Shown piece by piece: positions 43,005-51,422 of a DNA stretch of 64,000 nt (positions are counted from its first letter, which is position 1; every line of letters begins with the position of its first letter). The translations under genes were made by a program, and so were the position numbers. The stretch lies in NCBI RefSeq assembly GCF_003443895.1, contig NZ_QQOA01000025.1, positions 1-64,000 of the forward strand, in the 5' to 3' direction. Origin of the DNA: Paraburkholderia phosphatilytica. GTDB lineage: Bacteria > Pseudomonadota > Gammaproteobacteria > Burkholderiales > Burkholderiaceae. Below the pieces are notes generated by a model, which did no database searches, was not told where the DNA came from, and was given only the letters and a program-made list of their open reading frames with translations.

Positions 43005-43820
43005 TCAGCCTTGCCGTTTCGCGATACCCGCGGCCGCGTTCGCAGCCGGCACCGCTTCGCCGCTGCGCGCCGTGCCCGCGATGCGATCCGCGCGCCGCTC
43101 CGCTCGCGAAGCCCGCGCGCGCGGATTCGCGTGACGGTTGGTCCAGCGGTCGATGTGGTTGATCGCGTGCGTGAGCGGCACGGTGATCAGCAGATAGACC
43201 GCACCGGCCGCGACGAGGGGCGACAGGTTCGCGGTATTCACCGACGTATTCTGGCCGATCGTGAACAGATCGCGCTGCGAAGTCAGCAGGCCGAGGAAGT
43301 AGACGAGGCTCGAATCCTTCACGATCGAGATGAACTGGTTCGCGAGCGCGGGCAGGATGCGGCGGATGCCCTGCGGCACGATCACGTGGCGCATGCCGCT
43401 CCAGTAGCTCATGCCGAGCGCCTGGCACGCGTACAGCTGGCCGCGCCCCACGCTCTGGATGCCTGAGCGGAAGATCTCCGCGATATACGCGGACGAGATC
43501 AGCGCGAGCGCGACGATCGCGAGCGGATACGGATTGGGCCCGAAGATCTGCAGACCGATGGGCGCGAGCCCCTGGCCGACCACGAGTATCACGAGCGCGG
43601 CGGGCAGCCCGCGGAACAGGTCGACGTACATGCGCGCGGGCAGCATCAGCCAGCGCGTATTCGACACCGCCATCAGCGCGAGCACCATGCCGGCCATGAT
43701 GCCGAGCACCGTCGAGAACAGCGACAGCACGAGCGTATTGACGAGCCCGGTGCCGAGCAGCGCCGGCAGCGAGCCGATCAGGAGAGGCCAGTCGAGGAAG
43801 TTCTGCAGAAAGGCGTTCAT
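43005..43820 (-). CDS. polar amino-acid ABC transporter, permease
   Basis: 271 residues with five or six membrane helices. The HisMQ-type fold is clear (LLGTGLVNTLVLSLFSTVLG, ARMYVDLFRGLPAALVILVV) and the EAA loop that contacts the ATPase is QALGMSYWSGMRHVIVPQGI. The C-terminal ~45 residues are a basic Ala/Arg-rich extension that most relatives lack. Only one permease gene is present, so the transporter is probably a homodimer. Between the substrate-binding protein and the first DAO oxidase. Confidence 0.93.
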   Translation of the reverse strand: MNAFLQNFLDWPLLIGSLPALLGTGLVNTLVLSLFSTVLGIMAGMVLALMAVSNTRWLMLPARMYVDLFRGLPAALVILVVGQGLAPIGLQIFGPNPYPLAIVALALISSAYIAEIFRSGIQSVGRGQLYACQALGMSYWSGMRHVIVPQGIRRILPALANQFISIVKDSSLVYFLGLLTSQRDLFTIGQNTSVNTANLSPLVAAGAVYLLITVPLTHAINHIDRWTNRHANPRARASRAERRADRIAGTARSGEAVPAANAAAGIAKRQG

Positions 43821-43884
43821 GATGCGCTCCTCGTTGAAGGTGGACGATGCGCGGCGCGATGTGCGACCTGAGACGCGGTACCGT

Positions 43885-44703
43885 TCAGCTGCCGGTCTTC
43901 ATCTGGTACGGCGGCAGGTTCGCCGGCTTCGGATAGCCCGGATGGAACTGCAGATAGAGCTTGAGCCACGTGCCGTCGGCGACGAGTTCGTCGATGCTCT
44001 TGTTGAGCGCCGTTTCGAGCTTCGTGTTGCCCTTGCGCACCGGGAACCCGGCCGGCAGGTTCACCGCGGAAATATCGAGCTTGTCGGCAATGTTCATCTG
44101 CGGGTACTTGCCTTGCAGCCCTTCGACGAGCGTCTTGTCGACGAAGTAACCGTCGATGTATTTCGAGCGCATCGCGAGGAAGCCCGCGTTCAGGTTCGGA
44201 AAGCGCACGATCTGCGCGCCCGGCAGGTAGCTGTCCGAGTACGTATCTTCGATGGTGCCCTGCACGACGCCGATCCGCTTGTCTTTCACCGACGCGACAT
44301 CGCCGGTGATCGGGCTGCCCGGCAGCGTCGCGACGCTCAGGAGCCCCGTCAGATAGCCTTCGGAGAAGTCCACCATTTTCAGGCGGTCTTTCGTGATCGA
44401 GATCGAGCCGGCCGCGAGGTCGATCTGCTGGTTCGCGACGCTCGGCAGCAGGCCGCTGAAGTCCTGCGCGCGGAAGTCGGCGGTGAGGCCGAGCTTCGCG
44501 GCGATCGCGCGGATCAGCTCGACGTCGAAGCCCGTCATCTTGCCGTTGTCGATGTACGAGTAGGGCTTGTTGTTCGCATCGACGCCGGCGACGATCTTGC
44601 CGGGCGTGAGCGTGCCGACGTCCTCGGCATGCGCCGGCACGAGCGCGCCGAAACAGAGAGGAACGGCAATCGCGAAGAGTCGCGCGAGATGACGGAAACG
44701 CAT
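43885..44703 (-). CDS. polar amino-acid ABC transporter, periplasmic binding protein
   Basis: 272 residues with a signal peptide (LARLFAIAVPLCFGALVPAHA, cleavage before EDV; the basic start is MRFRH). The family-3 solute-binding pattern follows: GKIVAGVDANNKPYSYIDNG, MTGFDVELIRAIAAKLGLTA, IDLAAGSISITKDRLKMVDF. It selects the ligand for the adjacent permease and ATPase; given the oxidases in the operon, a D-amino acid, opine or N-substituted amino acid is likely. Ligand identity is inference. Confidence 0.93.
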   Translation of the reverse strand: MRFRHLARLFAIAVPLCFGALVPAHAEDVGTLTPGKIVAGVDANNKPYSYIDNGKMTGFDVELIRAIAAKLGLTADFRAQDFSGLLPSVANQQIDLAAGSISITKDRLKMVDFSEGYLTGLLSVATLPGSPITGDVASVKDKRIGVVQGTIEDTYSDSYLPGAQIVRFPNLNAGFLAMRSKYIDGYFVDKTLVEGLQGKYPQMNIADKLDISAVNLPAGFPVRKGNTKLETALNKSIDELVADGTWLKLYLQFHPGYPKPANLPPYQMKTGS

Positions 44704-44811
44704 GATGTGGCTCCTTCGAAAGGAACTGCGTTGGACGGATGAAAGCGCAAACGGTGAGCAGTGCTCCGGTGGCCCGCGATGCGCGGGCAGCACCGCATTC
44801 GGTTCAGTCGG

Positions 44812-45549
44812 TCAATGCAGGATGCGCGACAGGAACTCGCGGGCGCGCGCCGAGCGCGGACGATCGAAGAAATGCTCCTTCGTGTCGTCCTCGACGATCG
44901 CGCCGCCGTCCATGAACACGATCCGGTTCGCGACGCGCTTCGCGAAACCCATCTCGTGCGTCACGCACAGCATCGTCATGCCGTCGCTCGCGAGTTCGGT
45001 CATCACGTCGAGCACCTCGTTGACCATCTCCGGGTCGAGCGCAGAAGTCGGCTCGTCGAACAGCATCGCAACGGGGTCCATCGACAGCGCCCGCGCGATC
45101 GCGACGCGCTGCTGCTGACCGCCCGACAGCTGCGCGGGGTAACGGTCTTCGTGCGCGCGCAGACCGACCCGCTGCAGCAACGCGCGCGCCTTCTCGGCCG
45201 CTTCGTCACGGCCGCGGCGCAGCACCTTGCGCTGCGCGAGCATCAGGTTGTCGCGCACGCTCAGATGCGGGAACAGTTCGAAGTGCTGGAACACCATGCC
45301 GACCTGCGCGCGCAGCTTCGTGAGATTGGTCATACGCTGCGTGCCGTTCGCGGCGACGGTCAGGCCGTTCACGACGATCTCGCCGCGCTGCACCGGCTCG
45401 AGCCCGTTGACCGACTTGATCAGCGTCGACTTGCCGGAGCCCGACGGCCCGCAGATCACGACGACTTCGCCGCGCGAGACCGTCGCGGAGCAGTCGGCGA
45501 GCACCTGATGCTCGCCGAACCATTTCGACACGTTGTGCAGGCGGATCAT
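44812..45549 (-). CDS. polar amino-acid ABC transporter, ATPase
   Basis: 245 residues from ATG 45549. Walker [10 protein letters not shown] at 34-42, the Q-loop in [19 protein letters not shown], the signature [15 protein letters not shown], Walker [13 protein letters not shown] and the switch His in CVTHEMGF are all intact. The GlnQ/HisP group pairs with polar amino-acid permeases. Second gene of the operon, 41 bases after the second oxidase and 108 before the binding protein. Confidence 0.95.
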   Translation of the reverse strand: MIRLHNVSKWFGEHQVLADCSATVSRGEVVVICGPSGSGKSTLIKSVNGLEPVQRGEIVVNGLTVAANGTQRMTNLTKLRAQVGMVFQHFELFPHLSVRDNLMLAQRKVLRRGRDEAAEKARALLQRVGLRAHEDRYPAQLSGGQQQRVAIARALSMDPVAMLFDEPTSALDPEMVNEVLDVMTELASDGMTMLCVTHEMGFAKRVANRIVFMDGGAIVEDDTKEHFFDRPRSARAREFLSRILH

Positions 45550-45590
45550 GCGTCGCTCCTTCGAGGTGAGATGCGTGCGATGCAGCAGGT

Positions 45591-46931
45591 TCAGGACAGC
45601 GCGGCGCGCACGCGGCCACGCCACAGATCGTCGAGCCCATAGAGCGCGGCGCCGAGCGGCACCGCGACATGGCTCGCGACACCCGCCGCGCTGACCGGGA
45701 ACGCGCCTTCGCCGAACGCGCCCGCGTCGCGCTCGACACCCAGCATGTGCCGCGCGATGCGCTGGCCCAGGTAGCTCATCAGCGCGACGCCGTTGCCGTT
45801 GCAGCCGAGCGCGTAGTGGATGCCGTCGTGCTCGCCGATGTGTGCGAGCTTGTCGCCGGTCATCGCGACATAGCCTTTCCATGCGTGCGTGATCCGCACG
45901 TCGCGCAGCGCGGGCCACAGCTGCACCATCTTCGAATGCAGCAGGCGCGCGGCCGCGCGCTCGTCGACCTCGCGGATCGCGGGCCGTGAGCCGAAGATCA
46001 TCCGCGTGCCGTCGGGCGATGGGCGTGTGTAGAACAGGTTGCGCTTCGAGTCGCTGATCATCCGGCGGCCTGGATTCAGCACGTCCATCAGGCCGGGCGG
46101 CAGCGGTTCCGTCGCGATCTGGTAGCTCGCGACAGGCAGCACGCGGCGCGCGAAGAACGGCAGCAGGTTGCCGGTGTAGCCGTTGGTCGCGACCAGCACG
46201 TGTTTCGCGTCGAGCACGCCGCGCGCGGTGTGCAGGCGAAAACGCGTGGCGGGCGAACTGTTGATCGCCACGCGTTCGATCCGCTCGACGGCCGCATGCG
46301 AATGCAGCGTCGCGCCGCGGCGCCGCGCGAGTTCGCGCAGCGACCGATGGTATTTCGCGGTATGCAGGCCGCCGTATTCGTCGACGAGGATGCCGCCGTA
46401 GTAGTAGTCCGACGCGATGATCGCGCGCTGTGCGTCGCGCGTGATCGTGTGTACGGTGACGCCGGTCTTGTCGCGCAGCAGTTCGCCCTGGCGGCGCAGC
46501 TGTTCGAAATGCCCCGGCGTGTACGCGCCGAAGAAGCGGCCGGTGATGCGCAGATCGGCGTCGAGCGATTCGTCGGCGACGAGGCGTTTCAGGTAGTCGA
46601 AGCTCGCCATCGATTCGTGCATCAGCCGCACGAGACGTTCGGCGGACACGCCGCGAATCGCGTTGGTCAGCGCGAGCTTCTGGCCGCTCGACACCATGCC
46701 GCCGCTGCGCGTGCTGCCGCCCGCGCCGAGCTCGGCCGCATCGAGCACGGCCGCGCTGGCGCCATGGCGTGCGGCTTCGGCCGCAGCGGACAGCCCGCAG
46801 TAGCCGCTGCCGACGATCGCGAGATCGACGCTCGCGGGCAATGGCGCGCGCGCCGTCTCGGGCGGTGCGGCTTCCCACCAGTACGGCGCGACGCGGAACG
46901 CGTCGTCGAAGAGCAGGGCATCGGGGCGCAT
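45591..46931 (-). CDS. FAD-dependent oxidoreductase, DAO family (second; PuuB-like)
   Basis: 446 residues from ATG 46931; an upstream ATG at 47000 is less likely because it enters the regulatory gap. The N-terminal [10 protein letters not shown] followed by [20 protein letters not shown] and [18 protein letters not shown] is typical of the gamma-glutamylputrescine oxidase (PuuB/OrdL) branch of the DAO family. The C-terminal half has [20 protein letters not shown] and [20 protein letters not shown]. First gene of the operon. Its relatives oxidise secondary or primary amines of N-substituted amino compounds; the actual substrate is not readable. Confidence 0.9.
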   Translation of the reverse strand: MRPDALLFDDAFRVAPYWWEAAPPETARAPLPASVDLAIVGSGYCGLSAAAEAARHGASAAVLDAAELGAGGSTRSGGMVSSGQKLALTNAIRGVSAERLVRLMHESMASFDYLKRLVADESLDADLRITGRFFGAYTPGHFEQLRRQGELLRDKTGVTVHTITRDAQRAIIASDYYYGGILVDEYGGLHTAKYHRSLRELARRRGATLHSHAAVERIERVAINSSPATRFRLHTARGVLDAKHVLVATNGYTGNLLPFFARRVLPVASYQIATEPLPPGLMDVLNPGRRMISDSKRNLFYTRPSPDGTRMIFGSRPAIREVDERAAARLLHSKMVQLWPALRDVRITHAWKGYVAMTGDKLAHIGEHDGIHYALGCNGNGVALMSYLGQRIARHMLGVERDAGAFGEGAFPVSAAGVASHVAVPLGAALYGLDDLWRGRVRAALS

Positions 46932-46955
46932 GGAATTCGGCCGTTGCTTAACTGT

Positions 46956-46971
46956 AAACCAGTCTAGGTTT
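46956..46971. promoter_or_regulatory. dyad between the oxidase operon and the LysR gene
   Basis: AAACC (46956-46960), six bases, GGTTT (46967-46971) in the 137-base divergent gap. It is a plausible LysR recognition dyad 25 bases from the operon's start codon. The match is short. Confidence 0.35.
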
Positions 46972-47068
46972 GCGGCGGCTATCCGGTCAAATAGCGACAA
47001 AAAGGGCTTCCATTCATTTTTGATATGGCAGGCTGCGGTTTGGCCAGCGCGCGACGGAGACAGCGGAG

Positions 47069-47971
47069 ATGAACCAGAGGCAGATCGAGGCGTTCCGGCT
47101 GGTGATGCTGCGCGGTTCGATGACCGCCGCGGCGGCGGAACTCGGCACTTCGCAGCCGAGCATCAGCCGGCTGATCGCGGAACTGGAGGATGAAACCGGG
47201 CTCGCGCTGTTCGTACGCAACGGCGGACGGATCCGCGCGACGGATGCGGGCAGCGCGTTCTATCGCGAAGTGGATCGCAGCTTCGTCGGGCTCGAGAAGC
47301 TCGCGCATTCGGCGCGCGAGATCCGTCAGCTCGGCAGCGGGCGGCTGCGGCTCGTCGCGGCGCCGGTGCTCGCGCTGTCGTTCGTGCCGGCGGTGATCGA
47401 GCGGTTTCTCGCGGCGTATCCGCGCGTCGCGGTATCGCTCGAGATGCGCAGCGAAGGGACCATTCAGCGCTGGGCGTCGTCGGCGTACTGCGACGTCGGC
47501 TTCGCGACCACCACGCCGGACGCGTTCGGCGTGACGAGCGCCGAACTGTACCGCCTGCCCAGCCAGTGCGCGCTGCCCGCGCGTCATCCGCTCGCCGCGC
47601 GCAAACGCATCGCGGCAGCGGACCTGCGCGGCGAGCGGCTGATCCTGCCTTCGTACGCGGACGACACGCGCGCGTCGATCGACCGCGTGCTGCGCGAGGC
47701 CTACGCGGACCAGGTGCCGGCGATCGAAACGCCGTACGGCGCGACGATCTGCGCACTGGTGTCGCGCGGCCTCGGCATCGGCATCGTCAATCCGCTCGCG
47801 ACGCTCGACACCAGTCCGAAGCGCATCGCGTTCCGACCGTTTTCGCCGGACATCGTGTTTCGCGGCTACACCGTGTGCCCGCAACTGCAGCAGACGAACC
47901 CGGTCGTGCGGGCGTTCCTCGAACTCGCGAACGAAACGATGGCGCGCGAGCTGAGCGCGTGGCGCAAGTGA
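47069..47971 (+). CDS. LysR-family regulator of the oxidase/ABC operon
   Basis: 300 residues. HTH at the N-terminus (QIEAFRLVMLRGSMTAAAAE, LGTSQPSISRLIAELEDETG) and the co-inducer domain (RLRLVAAPVLALSFVPAVIE) with a C-terminal LGIGIVNPLATLDTSP. It resembles the NocR/OccR group of opine and amino-acid catabolism activators, which fits the divergent transporter plus amine oxidases. That resemblance is by general pattern, not alignment. GGAGA precedes the ATG. Confidence 0.92.
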   Translation: MNQRQIEAFRLVMLRGSMTAAAAELGTSQPSISRLIAELEDETGLALFVRNGGRIRATDAGSAFYREVDRSFVGLEKLAHSAREIRQLGSGRLRLVAAPVLALSFVPAVIERFLAAYPRVAVSLEMRSEGTIQRWASSAYCDVGFATTTPDAFGVTSAELYRLPSQCALPARHPLAARKRIAAADLRGERLILPSYADDTRASIDRVLREAYADQVPAIETPYGATICALVSRGLGIGIVNPLATLDTSPKRIAFRPFSPDIVFRGYTVCPQLQQTNPVVRAFLELANETMARELSAWRK

Positions 47972-48139
47972 GTGGTGTGACTGAATGGTGCAAAGGAGCG
48001 GTGTTTACCCGCATGCGGCTAAACAGCAGGACTGCCGTTATACATGAGCGCTTCTCTTCACCCGTTCGCCGGTCAAGCGGCGAACCGACATCGGCACTTG
48101 CGCATGCCGTCCACTTGCTGAAGGTTTGGAGTCTGTGCC

Positions 48140-48958
48140 ATGAGTAAAGTCTCCGTATTGGTGGGCATGCTGTTCGCGAGCGTTTCCGTAGGCGCTTTCG
48201 CGGACGGTCCGGAAAGCGCTTACGATCACGGCGATCCCGCGGTCGCCCGAACGCTGTCGCCGAACGAATATCTGATCAATGCCGACGGTGCGCAGGAGGA
48301 CCCGCAGCATCGCATGAGCGATGCAGCGCGCGCGTACCGCAACGGGTTGATCGCCGGCCGCAAGGAAGAAGCGGAGCGCGAAGCGAAAGTCCCGCCGCTG
48401 CCGCCGTTGCCGCATACCGTCAGCGAGGACGACAACTCGCGCTACACGAGCATTCCGCCGCAGGCACAGCCGCAGCCGCAGCCGCAGCCGCGCGCTTACG
48501 CGCAGGTACCGCGGCCGCCCGTTCACGTGCCGCAGCAGCAGACCGTCGCTTATCAGCCGGTGCAGCAGCCGCAACCTCAGCCGCAGGCGCAGATGGCGTG
48601 GCAGCCGCCGCAGCCGGTGGCCTATGCACAGCCGCGCCAGGTCGCGTACCAGCAGCCGCCAGTGCAATACGTCGAGACGCAGAACGTCTACACGCAGTCT
48701 GGTTTCAACTACACGCCCGTCGACGATCCGCGCACGCAGGCTTATGCGCCGCCGCCCGCGACGGTGTACGTCGCATCCGCCGATCCGGAGCCCGCGCAGT
48801 ATGTGTATGAGCAGCCCGCGCCCAGCGCGCCGGTGATGATCGTGCAGCCACGGCGCGCGTACCGTGCGGTGCCGGTACGCTACTGGCAGCCGGGCTATGT
48901 GACGCGTTATGGCGATCAGCCGGCGTACGCGTACTCGTACTATCAGTCGGGCTGGTAA
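48140..48958 (+). CDS. secreted Pro/Gln-rich protein
   Basis: 272 residues. Signal peptide (MSKVSVLVGMLFASVSVGAFA) followed by a short folded segment (LSPNEYLINADGAQEDPQHR, DAARAYRNGLIAGRKEEAER) and a long low-complexity region of PQ, YQPVQQPQ, AYAQPRQVAYQ and Tyr-rich PAYAYSYYQSGW repeats. It should be periplasmic or surface-associated and flexible. No domain recognised. The proline-glutamine run is encoded by internal CCGCAG repeats, prone to length change. Confidence 0.75.
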   Translation: MSKVSVLVGMLFASVSVGAFADGPESAYDHGDPAVARTLSPNEYLINADGAQEDPQHRMSDAARAYRNGLIAGRKEEAEREAKVPPLPPLPHTVSEDDNSRYTSIPPQAQPQPQPQPRAYAQVPRPPVHVPQQQTVAYQPVQQPQPQPQAQMAWQPPQPVAYAQPRQVAYQQPPVQYVETQNVYTQSGFNYTPVDDPRTQAYAPPPATVYVASADPEPAQYVYEQPAPSAPVMIVQPRRAYRAVPVRYWQPGYVTRYGDQPAYAYSYYQSGW

Positions 48959-49341
48959 GTGCCGCTGGTTCGATGAACATCGGGGGCGCGCGGGATCGAA
49001 GCCGTCGCGTCCCTGATTATTTGCTGATCCGTGCGCATGGCGCGGAGATTGCGATGCTTTGCAGTGCGCAGCGTCTCGCGACGCGGCGATTGTAGCGCGG
49101 TGACGCTTCGATGCATCGGTCTGTGCGCCGCGGCATGCATGGACCGGGAAATGCTCCCACCGTAAAATCAGGAAATCCCGACACCGGTGGTGCTTTGGTG
49201 TTCGAGAAGCTGGTCGTACTATGCGTCATGCCCTGCCGACTCGATGGGGCAGGGCAGCGTAGTTGACGTTGCCGCACAGGTGCGATTGCGGACATCGATT
49301 GCCCGGATCGCGGCATCGCAACTTCGCTGGACCCACGTACC
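48959..49341. other. 383-base gap with a 9-bp hairpin
   Basis: No gene is supported. It holds a perfect inverted repeat TGCCCTGCC (49229-49237) / GGCAGGGCA (49248-49256) with a 10-base loop, and a palindrome CGATGCATCG (49109-49118). No T-run follows the hairpin. TTGACG occurs about 75 bases before the next gene without a good -10. Confidence 0.4.
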
Positions 49342-49647
49342 ATGACTCCTTCCGCACTATCGGCCGATTGCGCCGACCCAACCTCATCTCAATCCGACGC
49401 CGGCAATGATGCAATCGCGCATCTGACCGCGCAGGTCGTCGTGCTGTGCAAGCTCGTCGACGCGGCGCTGTCGCATCTGTCGCCGACGCAATGCCACGGC
49501 GTCACGCAGGCGTTTCGCGGCGGCATCGAGGACGCGCTCGCTTCGATGGACGACGTCGTGTTCCCCGACGGCTATCGCGAATCGTTGCTCGGTCTTACCA
49601 ATGCTTACCTGAACGAGTTGCAGCGAAGAGGGCAGCGTTTCGGTTGA
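49342..49647 (+). CDS. small hypothetical protein (101 aa)
   Basis: 101 residues, mostly helical and acidic (NDAIAHLTAQVVVLCKLVDA, HGVTQAFRGGIEDALASMDD, YRESLLGLTNAYLNELQRRG). It has no signal or membrane helix. The composition is that of a compact cytoplasmic protein, but I do not know a family. Stands alone. Confidence 0.6.
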   Translation: MTPSALSADCADPTSSQSDAGNDAIAHLTAQVVVLCKLVDAALSHLSPTQCHGVTQAFRGGIEDALASMDDVVFPDGYRESLLGLTNAYLNELQRRGQRFG

Positions 49648-49768
49648 TGGCGCCGCCGTGCGTTGCTGCGTTCTTGCGGTAAAGGCGCGAAACGTACGGT
49701 AAGCCAGCTTCACAAACCTTGTGGCGATGCGCGTGTCTGAATGACCGATGCAACTTCAGTCATTCAAC

Positions 49769-50110
49769 ATGCGGGCTTCGATTATCTGGCTGGTTTTCGC
49801 ACTTGCGCTGTGCGCGCTCGTGATGACGTCGTGCGACGACGGTTTCGATGGCGCCGACGACGTGACCCTCGACGGCGAGTGGTCGGGCTACGCCGCGCCA
49901 TCCACGTCCACGTGTCTGGAACGGCTCTACTATCCTATCGGTCTGCGCACGATCGCGCTCGCAGACTTCTGCTACGGCGCGGCCGGCCTGCAGGCGCTGC
50001 ACGACCAGTACCGCTTCAGCTACGCCGATGTGATCGATGCAGCGACGACGCTGCCGATGGAAAGCATCGCGCTGGGCGAGGCGCAGCGCGATGCGGGGGC
50101 CGCGCGGTGA
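49769..50110 (+). CDS. putative lipoprotein (113 aa)
   Basis: From ATG 49769 a hydrophobic signal (MRASIIWLVFALALCALVMT) ends in a lipobox-like VMTSC, then an acidic DDGFDGADDVTLDGEW; an earlier ATG at 49748 adds seven residues. Met at the -3 position of the lipobox is unusual, so acylation is probable but not sure. The mature part (CLERLYYPIGLRTIALADFC, LQALHDQYRFSYADVID) has no known domain. It converges on the higBA remnant. Confidence 0.6.
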   Translation: MRASIIWLVFALALCALVMTSCDDGFDGADDVTLDGEWSGYAAPSTSTCLERLYYPIGLRTIALADFCYGAAGLQALHDQYRFSYADVIDAATTLPMESIALGEAQRDAGAAR

Positions 50111-50129
50111 GACGCGACTGCCGGCAGCG

Positions 50130-50417
50130 TCACGCCGTCGCAAGCGGGTGCAGTTCGGAGAAGTCGGCGTTCCTGGCCGCTTCCTCGAGATCGTAGTCGG
50201 CCTGCAGCCCCAGCCAGAACTGGGGCGTCGTGCCAAGCACGATCGAAAGCCGCAGCGCGGTGTCCGCGGACACGTTCCGGTCACCGTGGACGATTTCGTT
50301 GATGCGCCGCGGCGGTACCTTCATTGCGCGTGCAAGCGCATTCTGGCTAAGGTTCAACGGCTCGAGGAACTCTTCGCTGAGCACCGCGCCCGGGTGTACA
50401 TTTTCGAGCTTTGCCAT
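50130..50417 (-). CDS. higA: HigA-family antitoxin
   Basis: 95 residues from ATG 50417. XRE helix-turn-helix of the HigA group: VHPGAVLSEEFLEPLNLSQN, ARAMKVPPRRINEIVHGDRN, RLSIVLGTTPQFWLGLQADY. It would bind its own operator and neutralise HigB. It lies 10 bases after the higB remnant in the toxin-first order of this family and is intact, whereas the toxin is damaged. The twin palindromes at 50722-50757 are its likely operators. Confidence 0.9.
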   Translation of the reverse strand: MAKLENVHPGAVLSEEFLEPLNLSQNALARAMKVPPRRINEIVHGDRNVSADTALRLSIVLGTTPQFWLGLQADYDLEEAARNADFSELHPLATA

Positions 50418-50427
50418 GTGCGGCTCC

Positions 50428-50713
50428 TCAGTGGTAGTCGACGATCTCGACATCGCGGACGTGTCCGTCTTCCCAGCGAAAGCAGATCCGCCACTGGTCG
50501 TTGATGCGGATACTGTGCTGGCCGCGCCGGTTACCTGCCAATGCCTCGAGCCGGTTCGCGGGGGGGAATGCGAAGGTCGGCAAGGCTGTATGCGTTGTGA
50601 AGCATCCGCAGCTTGCGGCGTGCGATCTGCTGGATCTCTCGCGGAAGCCGCCTGGAGCGGTCATCTGACCAGACCAGCGCGGTCTCTCTGTCCTTGAAGT
50701 TCTCGATCGCCGT
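50428..50713 (-). pseudogene. higB: HigB-family toxin, frameshifted at a seven-base C run, without a normal start
   Basis: The 5' part reads AIENFKDRETALVWSDDRSR and QIARRKLRMLHNAYSLADLR, then IPP, and shifts to a stop. The frame one base over continues PPANRLEALAGNRRGQHSIR and RINDQWRICFRWEDG, ending DVEIVDYH, the normal HigB end. The shift lies in a run of seven G (plus strand 50560-50566); six would restore a full-length toxin. No ATG, GTG or TTG stands in frame at the 5' end; the expected start position reads ACG (50713-50711). HigB toxins are ribosome-dependent mRNA nucleases. Alternatives are sequencing error in the run or slippage producing some full-length protein. Confidence 0.8.
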
Positions 50714-50721
50714 CGACTGAC

Positions 50722-50757
50722 TATAACGCGACGCGTTATATAACGCCAGCCGTTATA
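50722..50757. promoter_or_regulatory. twin palindromic operators of the higBA module
   Basis: Two inverted repeats share a TA: TATAACGCG-A-CGCGTTATA (50722-50740) and TATAACG-CCAGC-CGTTATA (50739-50757). They lie directly upstream of the toxin remnant, where HigA-type repressors bind. The AT-rich core also offers -10-like sequence for the promoter. Confidence 0.7.
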
Positions 50758-50763
50758 GCGTGC

Positions 50764-51069
50764 TCAGGGCGCCTTCTCCGGCAGATCGAGATCGGCCGGA
50801 TCGCGCGCCTGATCTGCCGCCGCGTCGGGATTGCCTTTACCGGCCGCGCCGTCTTTCTCCGTCTTGCGCTTCGCACTATTGCGCGCGTCGCCCCGCGCGC
50901 GCGGGATCTTGCGTTTCGACGGCACGTTCAGGTCCGCGAGGTCGATCTTGTACTCGATGATCTTGCGGCGAATCTCGGCGATCACGAGGCTGCGGTCCCT
51001 GGACCACGACGAGTCCATCTCGATCTCCATCTGATCGAGACGCTTGAAGAGATGCCGCAGAACATTCAT
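50764..51069 (-). CDS. small basic protein with H-NS-like N-terminus (101 aa)
   Basis: From ATG 51069 (AGGAAAGG upstream). The N-terminal ~55 residues (MNVLRHLFKRLDQMEIEMDS, RSLVIAEIRRKIIEYKIDLA, DLNVPSKRK) look like a short coiled-coil similar to the oligomerisation part of H-NS-family proteins, which in Burkholderia read AVIAKVRQTV-EY-L-. The tail is Lys/Arg/Asp-rich and disordered, without the usual H-NS DNA-binding motif. The H-NS link is weak. Its stop is six bases from the higBA operators. Confidence 0.5.
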   Translation of the reverse strand: MNVLRHLFKRLDQMEIEMDSSWSRDRSLVIAEIRRKIIEYKIDLADLNVPSKRKIPRARGDARNSAKRKTEKDGAAGKGNPDAAADQARDPADLDLPEKAP

Positions 51070-51422
51070 CGCCTTTCCTTGACCCTGAACCTTCGATCCC
51101 TGAGCGACCGCGCAACGGAATCGTCGAGTCGCATACGCATGTATACGGGGCGTCGTGAGCGGACTTGATACCTGCGACTGCGCAAAACGCGAAATCAGGA
51201 ATTTCGGACCGGGCCGTTCAGTGTTTCCTTACGCGACGCATGGACGCGCGCGAAAACGGCCCGTTATGTGGGAAAGATGATGACGGCTTTCACGCGAATC
51301 GCACGGCATTTGCAACACGCTGACAGGTGCGCGCGGTGTCATCCGCGGTAAGGATGCGAAGTCGTGCGTCCGCCGTGACGTCCGTACAATCGCCGGCACG
51401 AGAACAGGCGCATGGTGACGAT
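51070..51422. other. 353-base gap
   Basis: No gene supported. It holds a long-range inverted repeat CGGGCCGTT (51210-51218) / AACGGCCCG (51255-51263) with a 36-base spacer, and otherwise no clear promoter. Divergent promoters for the small basic protein and the fimbrial-type gene should lie here. Confidence 0.4.
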
